The notes under the pieces: model-generated | Database searches by the model: none | What the model was told of the DNA's origin: nothing | Seen by the model: only the letters and a program-made list of their open reading frames with translations | In this document: one piece after another, positions 15,007 to 22,599 of the stretch | How the letters are laid out: every line of letters begins with the position of its first letter | Numbering within the stretch: the stretch's first letter is position 1 | Translations under genes and position numbers: made by a program | Origin: UBA993 sp964436815 | Lineage (GTDB): Bacteria; Bacillota; Dethiobacteria; DTU022 | NCBI GenBank assembly: GCA_964436815.1 | Contig: CAYTER010000024.1 | Location: 1 to 31,826, forward strand | Length of the DNA: 31,826 nucleotides | Direction of reading: 5' to 3'

Positions 15007-16551
15007 ATGATGAACGACAAACTCGAACATCTTGAAGCACGAAGAAGTAAGACCCTGGCTGGCGGAGGAGATAAGCGAACTCAGGATCAGCACGCAAAAG
15101 GAAAGTTAACGGCCAGGGAGAGACTAGGCAAGCTGCTTGATGAGGGCAGTTTTGTGGAAATCGGAACATTTGCCCAAACCGGTTTGGAGGATGCCAGCTC
15201 ACTTGAATTCCCCAATCCGGGAGAAGGAGTTGTGACCGGGTATGGATCAATTGAAGGACGACAAATATATGTCTATGCCCAGGATTTTACAGTAGCCGGA
15301 GGTTCTCTCGGCGAAGTTCATGCCGCTAAAATCTGCCGGATTCTTGACCTTGCAGCGCAAAACGGAGCGCCGGTTATCGGCTTAAATGACTCCGGCGGAG
15401 CAAGGATCCAGGAAGGTGTTTATTCGCTTAACGGTTTTGGTTCCATTTTTTATCGCAATACATTGTGTTCAGGTGTGATTCCCCAGCTTTCAGTAATCAT
15501 GGGCCCTTGTGCCGGTGGAGCAGTGTATTCTCCGGCCATTACCGATTTTGTTTTTATGGTTAGCAAGATCGGCAATATGTTCATTACCGGACCGCAGGTT
15601 ATCAAAGCGGTAACCGGTGAAGAAGTATCAGCCGAGGAACTGGGAGGCGCGGCCACTCACAACCAGACCAGCGGGGTAGCCCATTTTTATGCTGAAGATG
15701 AGACCGACTGTTTTGCCCAGATTCGGCGCTTACTGAGCTTCCTGCCATCAAATAACATTGATGATCCACCTCGGGCAGAGTTTAGTGAACCGGAATTAAA
15801 CCAGGAAGATCTGATCACGATAATGCCTGATAATCCAAACCGCTCATACGATGTGCGCGATGTTATAAAAAGGGTAGTTGATAGCAGCGATCTGATGGAA
15901 GTTCACGAGGGTTATGCGCAGAACGCTGTGGTCGGGTTTGCCCGCCTCGGCGGAAAGCCGGTCGGGGTGATTGCCAACCAGCCGATGGTCAAAGCCGGCT
16001 GCCTTGATGTCAACTCTTCCGATAAGATTGCCCGTTTTGTACGATTTTGCGACTGTTTTAATCTGCCCCTGATCACTTTTGTCGATGTTCCAGGTTATCT
16101 GCCCGGAGTTGAGCAGGAATGGGGCGGAGTGATCCGTCACGGGGCAAAGGTACTTTATGCTTATTCGGAAGCGACCGTGCCCCAGATTTCAGTTATTTTA
16201 CGAAAAGCATATGGTGGAGCTTATATCGCTATGAATTCGCGTTCATTGGGGGCTGATCTCTGCCTGGCCTGGCCGACTGCGGAAATTGCGGTTATGGGAC
16301 CGGAAGGCGCGGTAAACATAGTGAACAGGCGTGAACTTGAAGCGGCAGCTGACCAGGAAGCAAAAAGGCAGGAACTGGTGCAGCAGTACCGTGATAAGTA
16401 TGCCAATCCTTACATTGCTGCTGCAAGGGGTTGGATTGATGAGGTAATTGATCCCCGCCAGACCCGTGCTTATCTGATCCGCGGTCTGGATATGGTTGAA
16501 AACAAACGCGAACAACGCCTGATGCGCAAACATGGCAATATACCGCTTTAA
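15007..16551 (+). CDS. Methylmalonyl-CoA decarboxylase / propionyl-CoA carboxylase carboxyltransferase subunit
   Basis: Carboxyltransferase subunit (514 aa) of a biotin-dependent enzyme acting on propionyl-CoA/(S)-methylmalonyl-CoA. It shows the paired crotonase-fold halves. K-G-K-L-T-A-R-E-R opens the N-terminal half, with D-S-G-G-A-R-I-Q-E-G (oxyanion site) near residue 128 and M-G-P-C-A-G-G-A near 163. The second half has V-D-V-P-G-Y-L-P-G near residue 360 and R-K-A-Y-G-G-A-Y near 400. Length fits MmdA/PccB. In an anaerobe with this cluster it may be the alpha subunit of a sodium-pumping decarboxylase or part of a transcarboxylase. The biotin carrier and membrane subunits are not in this window, so the choice cannot be made here. 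Two ATGs (15007, 15010) are adjacent; the ribosome binding site is weak. Last gene of the cluster. Confidence 0.9.
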   Translation: MMNDKLEHLEARRSKTLAGGGDKRTQDQHAKGKLTARERLGKLLDEGSFVEIGTFAQTGLEDASSLEFPNPGEGVVTGYGSIEGRQIYVYAQDFTVAGGSLGEVHAAKICRILDLAAQNGAPVIGLNDSGGARIQEGVYSLNGFGSIFYRNTLCSGVIPQLSVIMGPCAGGAVYSPAITDFVFMVSKIGNMFITGPQVIKAVTGEEVSAEELGGAATHNQTSGVAHFYAEDETDCFAQIRRLLSFLPSNNIDDPPRAEFSEPELNQEDLITIMPDNPNRSYDVRDVIKRVVDSSDLMEVHEGYAQNAVVGFARLGGKPVGVIANQPMVKAGCLDVNSSDKIARFVRFCDCFNLPLITFVDVPGYLPGVEQEWGGVIRHGAKVLYAYSEATVPQISVILRKAYGGAYIAMNSRSLGADLCLAWPTAEIAVMGPEGAVNIVNRRELEAAADQEAKRQELVQQYRDKYANPYIAAARGWIDEVIDPRQTRAYLIRGLDMVENKREQRLMRKHGNIPL

Positions 16552-16588
16552 AAAGAAGCAGTTAATTAAACATAGTGTAAATTAACGC
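16552..16588. repeat. Inverted repeat upstream of the arg promoter
   Basis: GTTAATT (16561-16567) and AATTAAC (16580-16586) form a 7-bp inverted repeat directly before the -35 element. It lacks a T-run and is AT-rich, so it is a weak terminator at best. It could be an operator, but it does not match the ArgR box consensus I know. No other terminator for the methylmalonyl-CoA cluster is visible. Confidence 0.3.
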
Positions 16589-16618
16589 TTGACAGTGTTT
16601 TAAAAGTTGTTGTAGAAT
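16589..16618 (+). promoter_or_regulatory. Sigma-A promoter of the arg operon
   Basis: TTGACA (16589-16594), a perfect -35, and TAGAAT (16613-16618) with an 18-nt spacer. Transcription would start near 16625, immediately before the T-box leader. Confidence 0.85.
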
Positions 16619-16624
16619 CTAAAA

Positions 16625-16900
16625 CAATATTATGAAAACCCGTGAAGGGGAGAGTAACCGTTTTGTGGCGGTATTAGCGAGCCGGAGTTGGTGAAAGTCC
16701 GGACCAGAAACAAACGGTGAAGCGCACCCCGGAGGTGGCAGTTGAAACCGGCATAATAACCGGCGCGTAGGCTGTTCCGGTTTTATACCGTTATCAAGGC
16801 CGTTTTCCGTGAAAACGGTTTAAGTGGATCGGCATGGAATTTGCCGATCAATAAAGGTGGTACCGCGAGCCCCTCGTCCTTTAAAGGATGAGGGGCTTTT
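16625..16900 (+). promoter_or_regulatory. T-box riboswitch, probable tRNA-Arg (CGC specifier)
   Basis: Leader RNA that senses uncharged tRNA. Stem I can be folded: GGGG pairs with CCCC below, and ACCGTTTTGT with ACAAACGGT above. They enclose an internal loop with AGAGTA on the 5' side and GAAGCGCA on the 3' side. In the glyQS T-box the specifier follows GAA plus one base; the same offset gives CGC (16723-16725), an arginine codon. A distal CCGGA/TCCGG stem with GGTGAAAG follows the AG-bulge pattern. The T-box element AAGGTGGTACCGCG is at 16854-16867; its TGGT would pair with the ACCA end of the tRNA. The leader ends in a terminator (16868-16900), 17 nt before argC. Uncharged tRNA-Arg should therefore turn the operon on. 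Confidence 0.92.
16868..16900 (+). terminator. T-box conditional terminator
   Basis: A GC-rich hairpin, AGCCCCTCGTCC paired with GGATGAGGGGCT around TTTAAA, is followed by TTTT. Its 5' arm begins right after the T-box sequence, so it competes with the antiterminator that forms when uncharged tRNA binds. Confidence 0.88.
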
Positions 16901-16917
16901 ATCGTTGGAGGTTAAAG

Positions 16918-17952
16918 ATGGTCAAAACAGCAATTCTCGGCGCAACAGGTTATACCGGTTCAGAATTGGTTCGCCTGCTTGAGAGCCACCCGTCTGCTGA
17001 ACTGGAATTTATCAGTTCCGAGAGCAGTGCAGAAGAGTTATACAGTGCTGTTCACCCCCAATTTCGGCAGCGGGTTGATCTGCATTTAAACAAGCTACAG
17101 GTTGAAAATGTACCCTCTACGGTTGACCTGGTGTTCTGCGCCCTGCCGCACGGGAAATCCGTCTCTGTAGTTTCTGCTCTGGTCGAACGGGGCTTTAAGG
17201 TCATAGATTTGAGTGCGGATTATCGTTTAAAAGAGCCCTCACAATATGGCGAGTGGTATGGCTTGGAACACCCCAATTCTTCATTGCTTGAGACTGCTGT
17301 ATACGGGTTACCCGAACTTTACAGCGAGGAGATTGCATCAGCCAAATTAATTGCTAACCCCGGTTGTTATCCGACTTCTATTATTCTAGCTCTTGCTCCC
17401 CTCTTATCCGCAAAGTTAGCGGCACCGGAAACAATAATCATCGATTCGAAGTCGGGGGTGTCAGGAGCCGGACGTGTTCCCAAACAACCCTTTCATTTTC
17501 CTGACTGTACGGAAAACTTCAAGGCTTACCGGGTCCTCTCGCACCAGCATATTCCGGAAATTGAACAAGAGCTGAGCCGTCTTGCCGGCTATAAAGCTAT
17601 TGTAGCCTTTACCCCGCATCTTGTTCCCATGATCAGGGGTATTTTCAGTACCATTTATGTTCAATTGATCGCCCAGGTGGATGAATTGGAACTGCTTTCG
17701 CTTTACAATGACTTTTATCGCGAGAGTTATTTTGTCAGAATCTTAGAGCAGGAATCTGTACCCGAAACCCGTTTTGTACGCGGAACAAACTACTGCGACT
17801 TGGCAGTTAAGATTGACCAGCGAACAGGTCTCCTGGTGATCATGTCAGCTATTGATAACCTGGTTAAGGGAGCATCCGGGCAAGCAATTCAGAATATGAA
17901 TATCAGTTTTGGATTCCCGGAGGAAACGGGATTGACGCAACTGGCCTTATAA
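16918..17952 (+). CDS. argC: N-acetyl-gamma-glutamyl-phosphate reductase
   Basis: NADPH-dependent enzyme (344 aa) reducing N-acetylglutamyl phosphate to the semialdehyde, third step of arginine synthesis. The N-terminal dinucleotide fold is G-A-T-G-Y-T-G-S-E-L (8-17). The catalytic cysteine is C150 in N-P-G-C-Y-P-T-S, and the H-x-P-E-I region (S-H-Q-H-I-P-E-I) is present. The frame is open further upstream, but those codons lie in the T-box terminator; the ATG at 16918 has TTGGAGGT upstream and gives the normal length. First gene of the arg operon, controlled by the T-box. Confidence 0.97.
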   Translation: MVKTAILGATGYTGSELVRLLESHPSAELEFISSESSAEELYSAVHPQFRQRVDLHLNKLQVENVPSTVDLVFCALPHGKSVSVVSALVERGFKVIDLSADYRLKEPSQYGEWYGLEHPNSSLLETAVYGLPELYSEEIASAKLIANPGCYPTSIILALAPLLSAKLAAPETIIIDSKSGVSGAGRVPKQPFHFPDCTENFKAYRVLSHQHIPEIEQELSRLAGYKAIVAFTPHLVPMIRGIFSTIYVQLIAQVDELELLSLYNDFYRESYFVRILEQESVPETRFVRGTNYCDLAVKIDQRTGLLVIMSAIDNLVKGASGQAIQNMNISFGFPEETGLTQLAL

Positions 17953-17971
17953 GATTTAAAGGAGTGAAACC

Positions 17972-19195
17972 ATGAAAGGGAAGCTTGAAATCGCTAAACT
18001 TAATAATGTCGGGGTTACAGCCCCTGAAGGATTCAAGACGGCCGGTGTGCCCTGCGGGATCAGAAACGGCCGAAAAGATCTGGCTTTAATCTTTAGTGAA
18101 TTTGAAAGTACTGCAGCAGCAGTATTTACCAAAAACATTGTCCAGGCAGCGCCGGTTCGCCTTTGTCGGGAGCATCTGCCAAACCCTATTCGGGCGATCG
18201 TGGTAAACAGCGGCAATGCCAACGCCTGCACCGGTGATCAGGGCCGGCAGGATGCTACTGCCATGGCAGAGCAAACAGCTGCTGTTCTGGGTCTGGGCAG
18301 AGAACAGGTGATGGTCTGTTCTACGGGAGTAATCGGAGAGCTGATGCCAATGGATAAAATTATTGCCGGAATAACCAAAACTTCAATAGCTCTGGGTAGA
18401 GAAAAAGAACACGACTCAGATGCGGCCGCGGCGATTCTGACCACCGATACCAGGATCAAGAGATCAGCCTGGAAGTCTTTGTTGCCTGACGGCAGGACAG
18501 TTACGATTGGCGGGATGGCTAAAGGCTCAGGGATGATCTGCCCGAACATGGCAACGATGCTGGCTTTTTTAACAACCGATGTCAGGATTGAGCGGACGAA
18601 TCTACAGCAAATATTTGCAGCTGCCGTTGACCAGTCTTTCAATGCGATTACTGTTGACGGTGATACTTCAACGAATGACACCGCAATTCTGCTGGCCAAC
18701 GGAGCATCCGGAGTGGAGATGAAAGCCGGCGACCCGTTACTGAACCATTTCACAAAAATGCTGAACAAGGTTTGCTGTGATTTAGCCCACCAAATCGTAA
18801 GTGACGGTGAAGGGCTTACCAAACTGATAAAACTTGAGATCAGCGGAGCAGAAGACGAGAAGGCCGCAAGGATTATGGCCCGCAGTGTGCTAAATTCTCC
18901 GCTGGTTAAAACGGCTTTCTATGGTGAAGATGCTAACTGGGGGAGGATTATTGCCGCTCTTGGCTATGCCGGGATTGATTTTGATCCCGAAAGAGTTGAT
19001 ATCTTCATCGGTCCCTATCAGGTTGCTGAGAATGGGGGAGCTGTGGCTTTCAACGAGGGTAAAATGAAACTTTACCTCGGAGGACATGACCTGGAAGTCT
19101 TTATTGATTTAAAACAGGGGCCTGTAACTGTTACCTCCTGGGGGACAGATCTGAGTCATGAGTATATTAATATTAATAGCAATTATCGCACTTAA
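17972..19195 (+). CDS. argJ: Bifunctional glutamate N-acetyltransferase / ornithine acetyltransferase
   Basis: Recycles the acetyl group from N-acetylornithine to glutamate, giving ornithine and N-acetylglutamate, and may also acetylate glutamate from acetyl-CoA. It is 407 aa, standard length. The autoproteolysis motif K-G-S-G-M-I-C-P-N-M-A-T-M-L is at 184-197; cleavage would fall between A194 and T195, making T195 the nucleophile of the beta chain. Whether it is mono- or bifunctional cannot be told from sequence alone. The cyclic pathway it creates makes a separate argE unnecessary. It starts 19 nt after argC with AAAGGAGTG upstream. Confidence 0.97.
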   Translation: MKGKLEIAKLNNVGVTAPEGFKTAGVPCGIRNGRKDLALIFSEFESTAAAVFTKNIVQAAPVRLCREHLPNPIRAIVVNSGNANACTGDQGRQDATAMAEQTAAVLGLGREQVMVCSTGVIGELMPMDKIIAGITKTSIALGREKEHDSDAAAAILTTDTRIKRSAWKSLLPDGRTVTIGGMAKGSGMICPNMATMLAFLTTDVRIERTNLQQIFAAAVDQSFNAITVDGDTSTNDTAILLANGASGVEMKAGDPLLNHFTKMLNKVCCDLAHQIVSDGEGLTKLIKLEISGAEDEKAARIMARSVLNSPLVKTAFYGEDANWGRIIAALGYAGIDFDPERVDIFIGPYQVAENGGAVAFNEGKMKLYLGGHDLEVFIDLKQGPVTVTSWGTDLSHEYININSNYRT

Positions 19196-19212
19196 GGGAG
19201 CAGGTGGAATAG

Positions 19213-20112
19213 TTGAACCAGGAAGCGCTGCGCAGTATTCAAAAAGCCGAGGTTCTAGTTGAGGCTTTACCCTATATGCGCGCTTACACAGGCAAGTATT
19301 TTGTGGTCAAGTACGGCGGCCAGGCTATGGTTAGCCCCGACCTGATGGATTCCGTTATCGTTGATCTGATCCTGCTTAAATTTATTGGGGTCAAGCCGAT
19401 ACTGGTTCATGGCGGAGGCAAAGAAGTTAACGCAATTATGAAAAGGCTGGGCAAAGAACCTCAATTTATTAACGGTTTGCGGGTTACCGATGATGAGACG
19501 ATGGAAATAGTCGAAATGGTCTTGATGGGGAAGGTAAATCAACATATCGTCAGCCTTTTTAACCGTCAGGGTGGTAAAGCAGTGGGTTTAAGTGGTCGAG
19601 ACGCCGAACTGGTCCAGGCCAGGCGCAAGGAGGGGCCATTGCTGGAAGAGAATTCAGGCTATTCAAGGGTCGATCTTGGGCGGGTTGGCGAGATTATCCA
19701 AATCAATCCGGCTCTAGTCCATACGATTAGCGATAATGGCTATATCCCGGTGATTTCTTCCATCGGAACCGGCTTAAGCGGGGAAAGCCTTAACATTAAT
19801 GCCGATCATATTGCCGGAGAACTGGCGGTATCATTGAAAGCCGAAAAGTTGATTATCCTGACTGATGTTGAGGGAATCTACAAAGAGGAAGAAGACTACC
19901 GGGAATTTATTTCATCGATATCCAGGCGAAAGATTCGCGAACTGATTGCTGAAGGCCAAATTAAAGGCGGAATGATTCCCAAGGTTGAGTCATGTTTGAT
20001 GGCTTTGGATGGTGGGGTAAGGCGGACTCATATCATAGACGGCCGGGTTCCACACTCCCTGATTCTTGAAATCTTTACCGATGCCGGAATCGGAACCATG
20101 GTTACCCGCTAA
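19213..20112 (+). CDS. argB: Acetylglutamate kinase
   Basis: Phosphorylates N-acetylglutamate with ATP (299 aa, amino-acid kinase fold). The phosphate-binding K-Y-G-G-Q-A-M (34-40), H-G-G-G-K-E (about 65) and the late G-G-M-I-P-K-V-E motif are diagnostic. About 25 residues precede the first strand (A-L-R-S-I-Q-K-A-E-V-L-V-E-A-L-P-Y). That N-terminal helix is characteristic of the hexameric, arginine-inhibited kinases, so feedback inhibition is likely, adding to the T-box control. The start is TTG at 19213 with CAGGTGG upstream, 17 nt after argJ. Confidence 0.97.
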   Translation: MNQEALRSIQKAEVLVEALPYMRAYTGKYFVVKYGGQAMVSPDLMDSVIVDLILLKFIGVKPILVHGGGKEVNAIMKRLGKEPQFINGLRVTDDETMEIVEMVLMGKVNQHIVSLFNRQGGKAVGLSGRDAELVQARRKEGPLLEENSGYSRVDLGRVGEIIQINPALVHTISDNGYIPVISSIGTGLSGESLNINADHIAGELAVSLKAEKLIILTDVEGIYKEEEDYREFISSISRRKIRELIAEGQIKGGMIPKVESCLMALDGGVRRTHIIDGRVPHSLILEIFTDAGIGTMVTR

Positions 20113-20138
20113 TTAGCAGGAGTGAGAGGACAAAACTG

Positions 20139-21326
20139 ATGAAGGATATACAAAGTTTAGAAAAGGAATTTATCATTAATACCTATAACAGGCAACCTGG
20201 CATAACTCCCTGCCTGGTAAAAGGTCAAGGTTCTTATGTCTGGGATGATCAGGGGAAAAAATACCTCGATCTTTTAGGCGGGCTGGCCGTTAACGTGGTC
20301 GGGCACTGCCACCCGCGGGTCGTTGAGGCGGTTTGCAGTCAGGTGGCGCAGCTGAGCCATACATCCAACCTATATTATACCGGTCCTCAGGCAGAACTCG
20401 CTGCGGAGCTGATCAGGGGCTTGAAAAACGGCGGAAAAGTTTTCTTTGCCAACAGCGGCGCTGAAGCAAACGAAGCAGCGCTGAAAATGGTTAGAAAGCA
20501 TAAACCGGGTCGCTATAAGGTAATAACTGCCGAGCGTTCATTTCACGGCAGGACTATGGGAGCTTTATCAGCCACAGGACAGGCCAAATATCGAAAGCCG
20601 TTTGAACCCCTGCCGGAGGGTTTTAAGTATGCTCTTTTTAACGATCTTCCTTCGTTCGAAGCCCTGGTTGATGATCAGACTGCAGCAATCATGATTGAAC
20701 CGATCCAGGGTGAAGGAGGCGTTCATGTTGCTGATCAGGATTTTCTGATTGGATTAAGGCGGTTGTGCGATCGCGACGGTCTTCTCCTGGTGTTTGATGA
20801 AGTTCAGTGCGGCATGGGAAGGACCGGAAAGCTGTGGGCTTTTGAAAATTGGGGTGTAAATCCTGATCTGCTAACAGCAGCAAAAGGACTCGGTGGAGGA
20901 TTACCCATCGGTGCTTTAATTGCTTTAGATTCATGTAAAGATCTGTTTCAGCCGGGTGATCATGCTTCTACTTTTGGCGGTAACCCGGTAGTCTGCGCGG
21001 CTGCTTTAGCAGTCCTTAAGATTATAAATGAGGATGGTTTTTTGTCCGCGGTCATAGCAAAAGGTGAAAGCCTGATGAAGCTTTTTGCAGGGTTGGGTGA
21101 AAAGTATCCTGATTTGGTATCAGAATCCAGGGGGATAGGTTTAATCTGTGCTCTTGAACTGAAAAAGCCGCTTGCGAAAGAGGTTCAGGAACAGTGTACT
21201 CTTCAGGGCTTGTTGATCAACGCTATCGGGGAAACCACCTTGCGGCTGCTGCCACCCTTAACTGTCAGTTTAGAAGAGCTGCATGTAGGAATGAAGGTTT
21301 TAGATGAAATCCTGTCATCATATTAA
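20139..21326 (+). CDS. argD: Acetylornithine aminotransferase
   Basis: PLP-dependent class III aminotransferase (395 aa) converting N-acetylglutamate semialdehyde to N-acetylornithine with glutamate as donor. The cofactor lysine is K249 in A-A-K-G-L-G-G-G-L-P-I-G. The phosphate-binding N-S-G-A-E-A-N-E-A-A (105-114) and F-D-E-V-Q-C-G-M-G-R-T-G (219-230) motifs are present. The ATG has AGGAGTGAG upstream. It follows argB by 26 nt. Related ornithine or GABA aminotransferases share the fold, but the operon settles the assignment. Confidence 0.96.
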   Translation: MKDIQSLEKEFIINTYNRQPGITPCLVKGQGSYVWDDQGKKYLDLLGGLAVNVVGHCHPRVVEAVCSQVAQLSHTSNLYYTGPQAELAAELIRGLKNGGKVFFANSGAEANEAALKMVRKHKPGRYKVITAERSFHGRTMGALSATGQAKYRKPFEPLPEGFKYALFNDLPSFEALVDDQTAAIMIEPIQGEGGVHVADQDFLIGLRRLCDRDGLLLVFDEVQCGMGRTGKLWAFENWGVNPDLLTAAKGLGGGLPIGALIALDSCKDLFQPGDHASTFGGNPVVCAAALAVLKIINEDGFLSAVIAKGESLMKLFAGLGEKYPDLVSESRGIGLICALELKKPLAKEVQEQCTLQGLLINAIGETTLRLLPPLTVSLEELHVGMKVLDEILSSY

Positions 21327-21366
21327 GAATTATTAAGTCTGGACAACTGTAAAAGGAGGAATAAAA

Positions 21367-22599
21367 ATGGTAAAAGAAAAAGTGGTTCTCGCCTATTCAG
21401 GAGGGCTGGACACATCCGTAATCGTCAAATGGCTTCAGGAAAAATACAATTATGATATTGTGGCCATGACGGCCAATGTCGGCCAGGGTGACACTGAACT
21501 GGTCGGATTGGAAGAGAAGGCAATTAAAACCGGTGCCTCGCAGATCTTTATTGAAGACATCAGGGAAGAGCTGGTCAGGGATTTTATTTTCCCGATGGTT
21601 CAGTCCGGAGCGATTTACGAGGGTAAATATCTGCTGGGTACCGCTATTGCCCGGCCACTGATCGGGAAGAGGCTGGTGGAGATTGCCGAAAAAGTGGGAG
21701 CAACGGCAGTAGCTCATGGCGCAACAGGAAAAGGCAACGATCAGGTCCGCTTTGAATTTGCCATTAAAGCTTTAAATCCCTATTTAAAAATTATTGCCCC
21801 CTGGCGTGAGTGGGATCTGCAGTCGCGTACCGATTGCATGAACTATGCCTGCGATCACGGGATACCAATTCCAGTAACTGCGGAAAAACCGTACAGCATT
21901 GATCGAAATATTTGGCATATCAGCTTTGAAGGCGGTATATTGGAAGACCCTGACCGGGAACCGGAAAAGGACATGTTTCGCCTGACGGTAGACCCGCTTG
22001 ACGCTCCGGACCAACCGGAGGAAGTAACAATATCATTTGAACAGGGTATACCATATGCGGTTAACGGCAAGAAGCTGGGGCCGGTAGCGCTGGTTGAAGA
22101 ATTAAACAAAATAGCCGGACGTCATGGTGTTGGCCGGGTTGACATGGTTGAAAACCGTCTGCTGGGCATGAAATCGCGGGGCATTTACGAAACCCCGGGT
22201 GGAACCCTGATCGCTTTTGCTCACCGGGAGTTGGAACACTATACCCTAGACCGCGAAACCTATCATTACAAGGAAGGGATAGCTCTAAAATATGCCGAAA
22301 TGGTCTATTACGGTCTCTGGTATACTCCGCTGCGTGAAGCTCTGGAAGAGTTTATCAAGAAAACCCAGGAGCCGGTAACCGGGACTATCGGCATGAAGCT
22401 TTACAAGGGTAATATAAATGTAAGCGGACGGGAGTCGGCCTATACTTTATATCATCATGGGATGGTAACTTTTGAAGAAGACGAGCTTTTTGAGCAGAAG
22501 GATGCCCAGGGTTTTATCAACCTTTACGGACTGCCGCTTACGATTAAGGCTATGATGCGGCTTAAAAAGAAAGAGAAGAGGGAGGCGACAGGAAACTGA
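21367..22599 (+). CDS. argG: Argininosuccinate synthase
   Basis: Joins citrulline and aspartate with ATP to form argininosuccinate (410 aa, usual length). The N-terminal PP-loop A-Y-S-G-G-L-D-T-S (9-17) and the G-A-T-G-K-G-N-D-Q-V-R-F motif (about 118-129) that binds citrulline and aspartate are intact. The ATG at 21367 has AAAGGAGG upstream. It follows argD directly; the ornithine carbamoyltransferase gene argF, which makes citrulline and often lies at this point, is absent. Its stop codon overlaps the apparent CTG start of argH. Confidence 0.97.
   Translation: MVKEKVVLAYSGGLDTSVIVKWLQEKYNYDIVAMTANVGQGDTELVGLEEKAIKTGASQIFIEDIREELVRDFIFPMVQSGAIYEGKYLLGTAIARPLIGKRLVEIAEKVGATAVAHGATGKGNDQVRFEFAIKALNPYLKIIAPWREWDLQSRTDCMNYACDHGIPIPVTAEKPYSIDRNIWHISFEGGILEDPDREPEKDMFRLTVDPLDAPDQPEEVTISFEQGIPYAVNGKKLGPVALVEELNKIAGRHGVGRVDMVENRLLGMKSRGIYETPGGTLIAFAHRELEHYTLDRETYHYKEGIALKYAEMVYYGLWYTPLREALEEFIKKTQEPVTGTIGMKLYKGNINVSGRESAYTLYHHGMVTFEEDELFEQKDAQGFINLYGLPLTIKAMMRLKKKEKREATGN

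Noticed and set aside
16561..16586. ArgR operator before the arg promoter
   Set aside because: The inverted repeat GTTAATT/AATTAAC does not match the ARG box pattern I know, and the T-box already explains control by arginine.
18238..18822. Minus-strand open frame of 194 codons inside argJ
   Set aside because: It is fully contained in a well-conserved gene on the other strand and has no family features.
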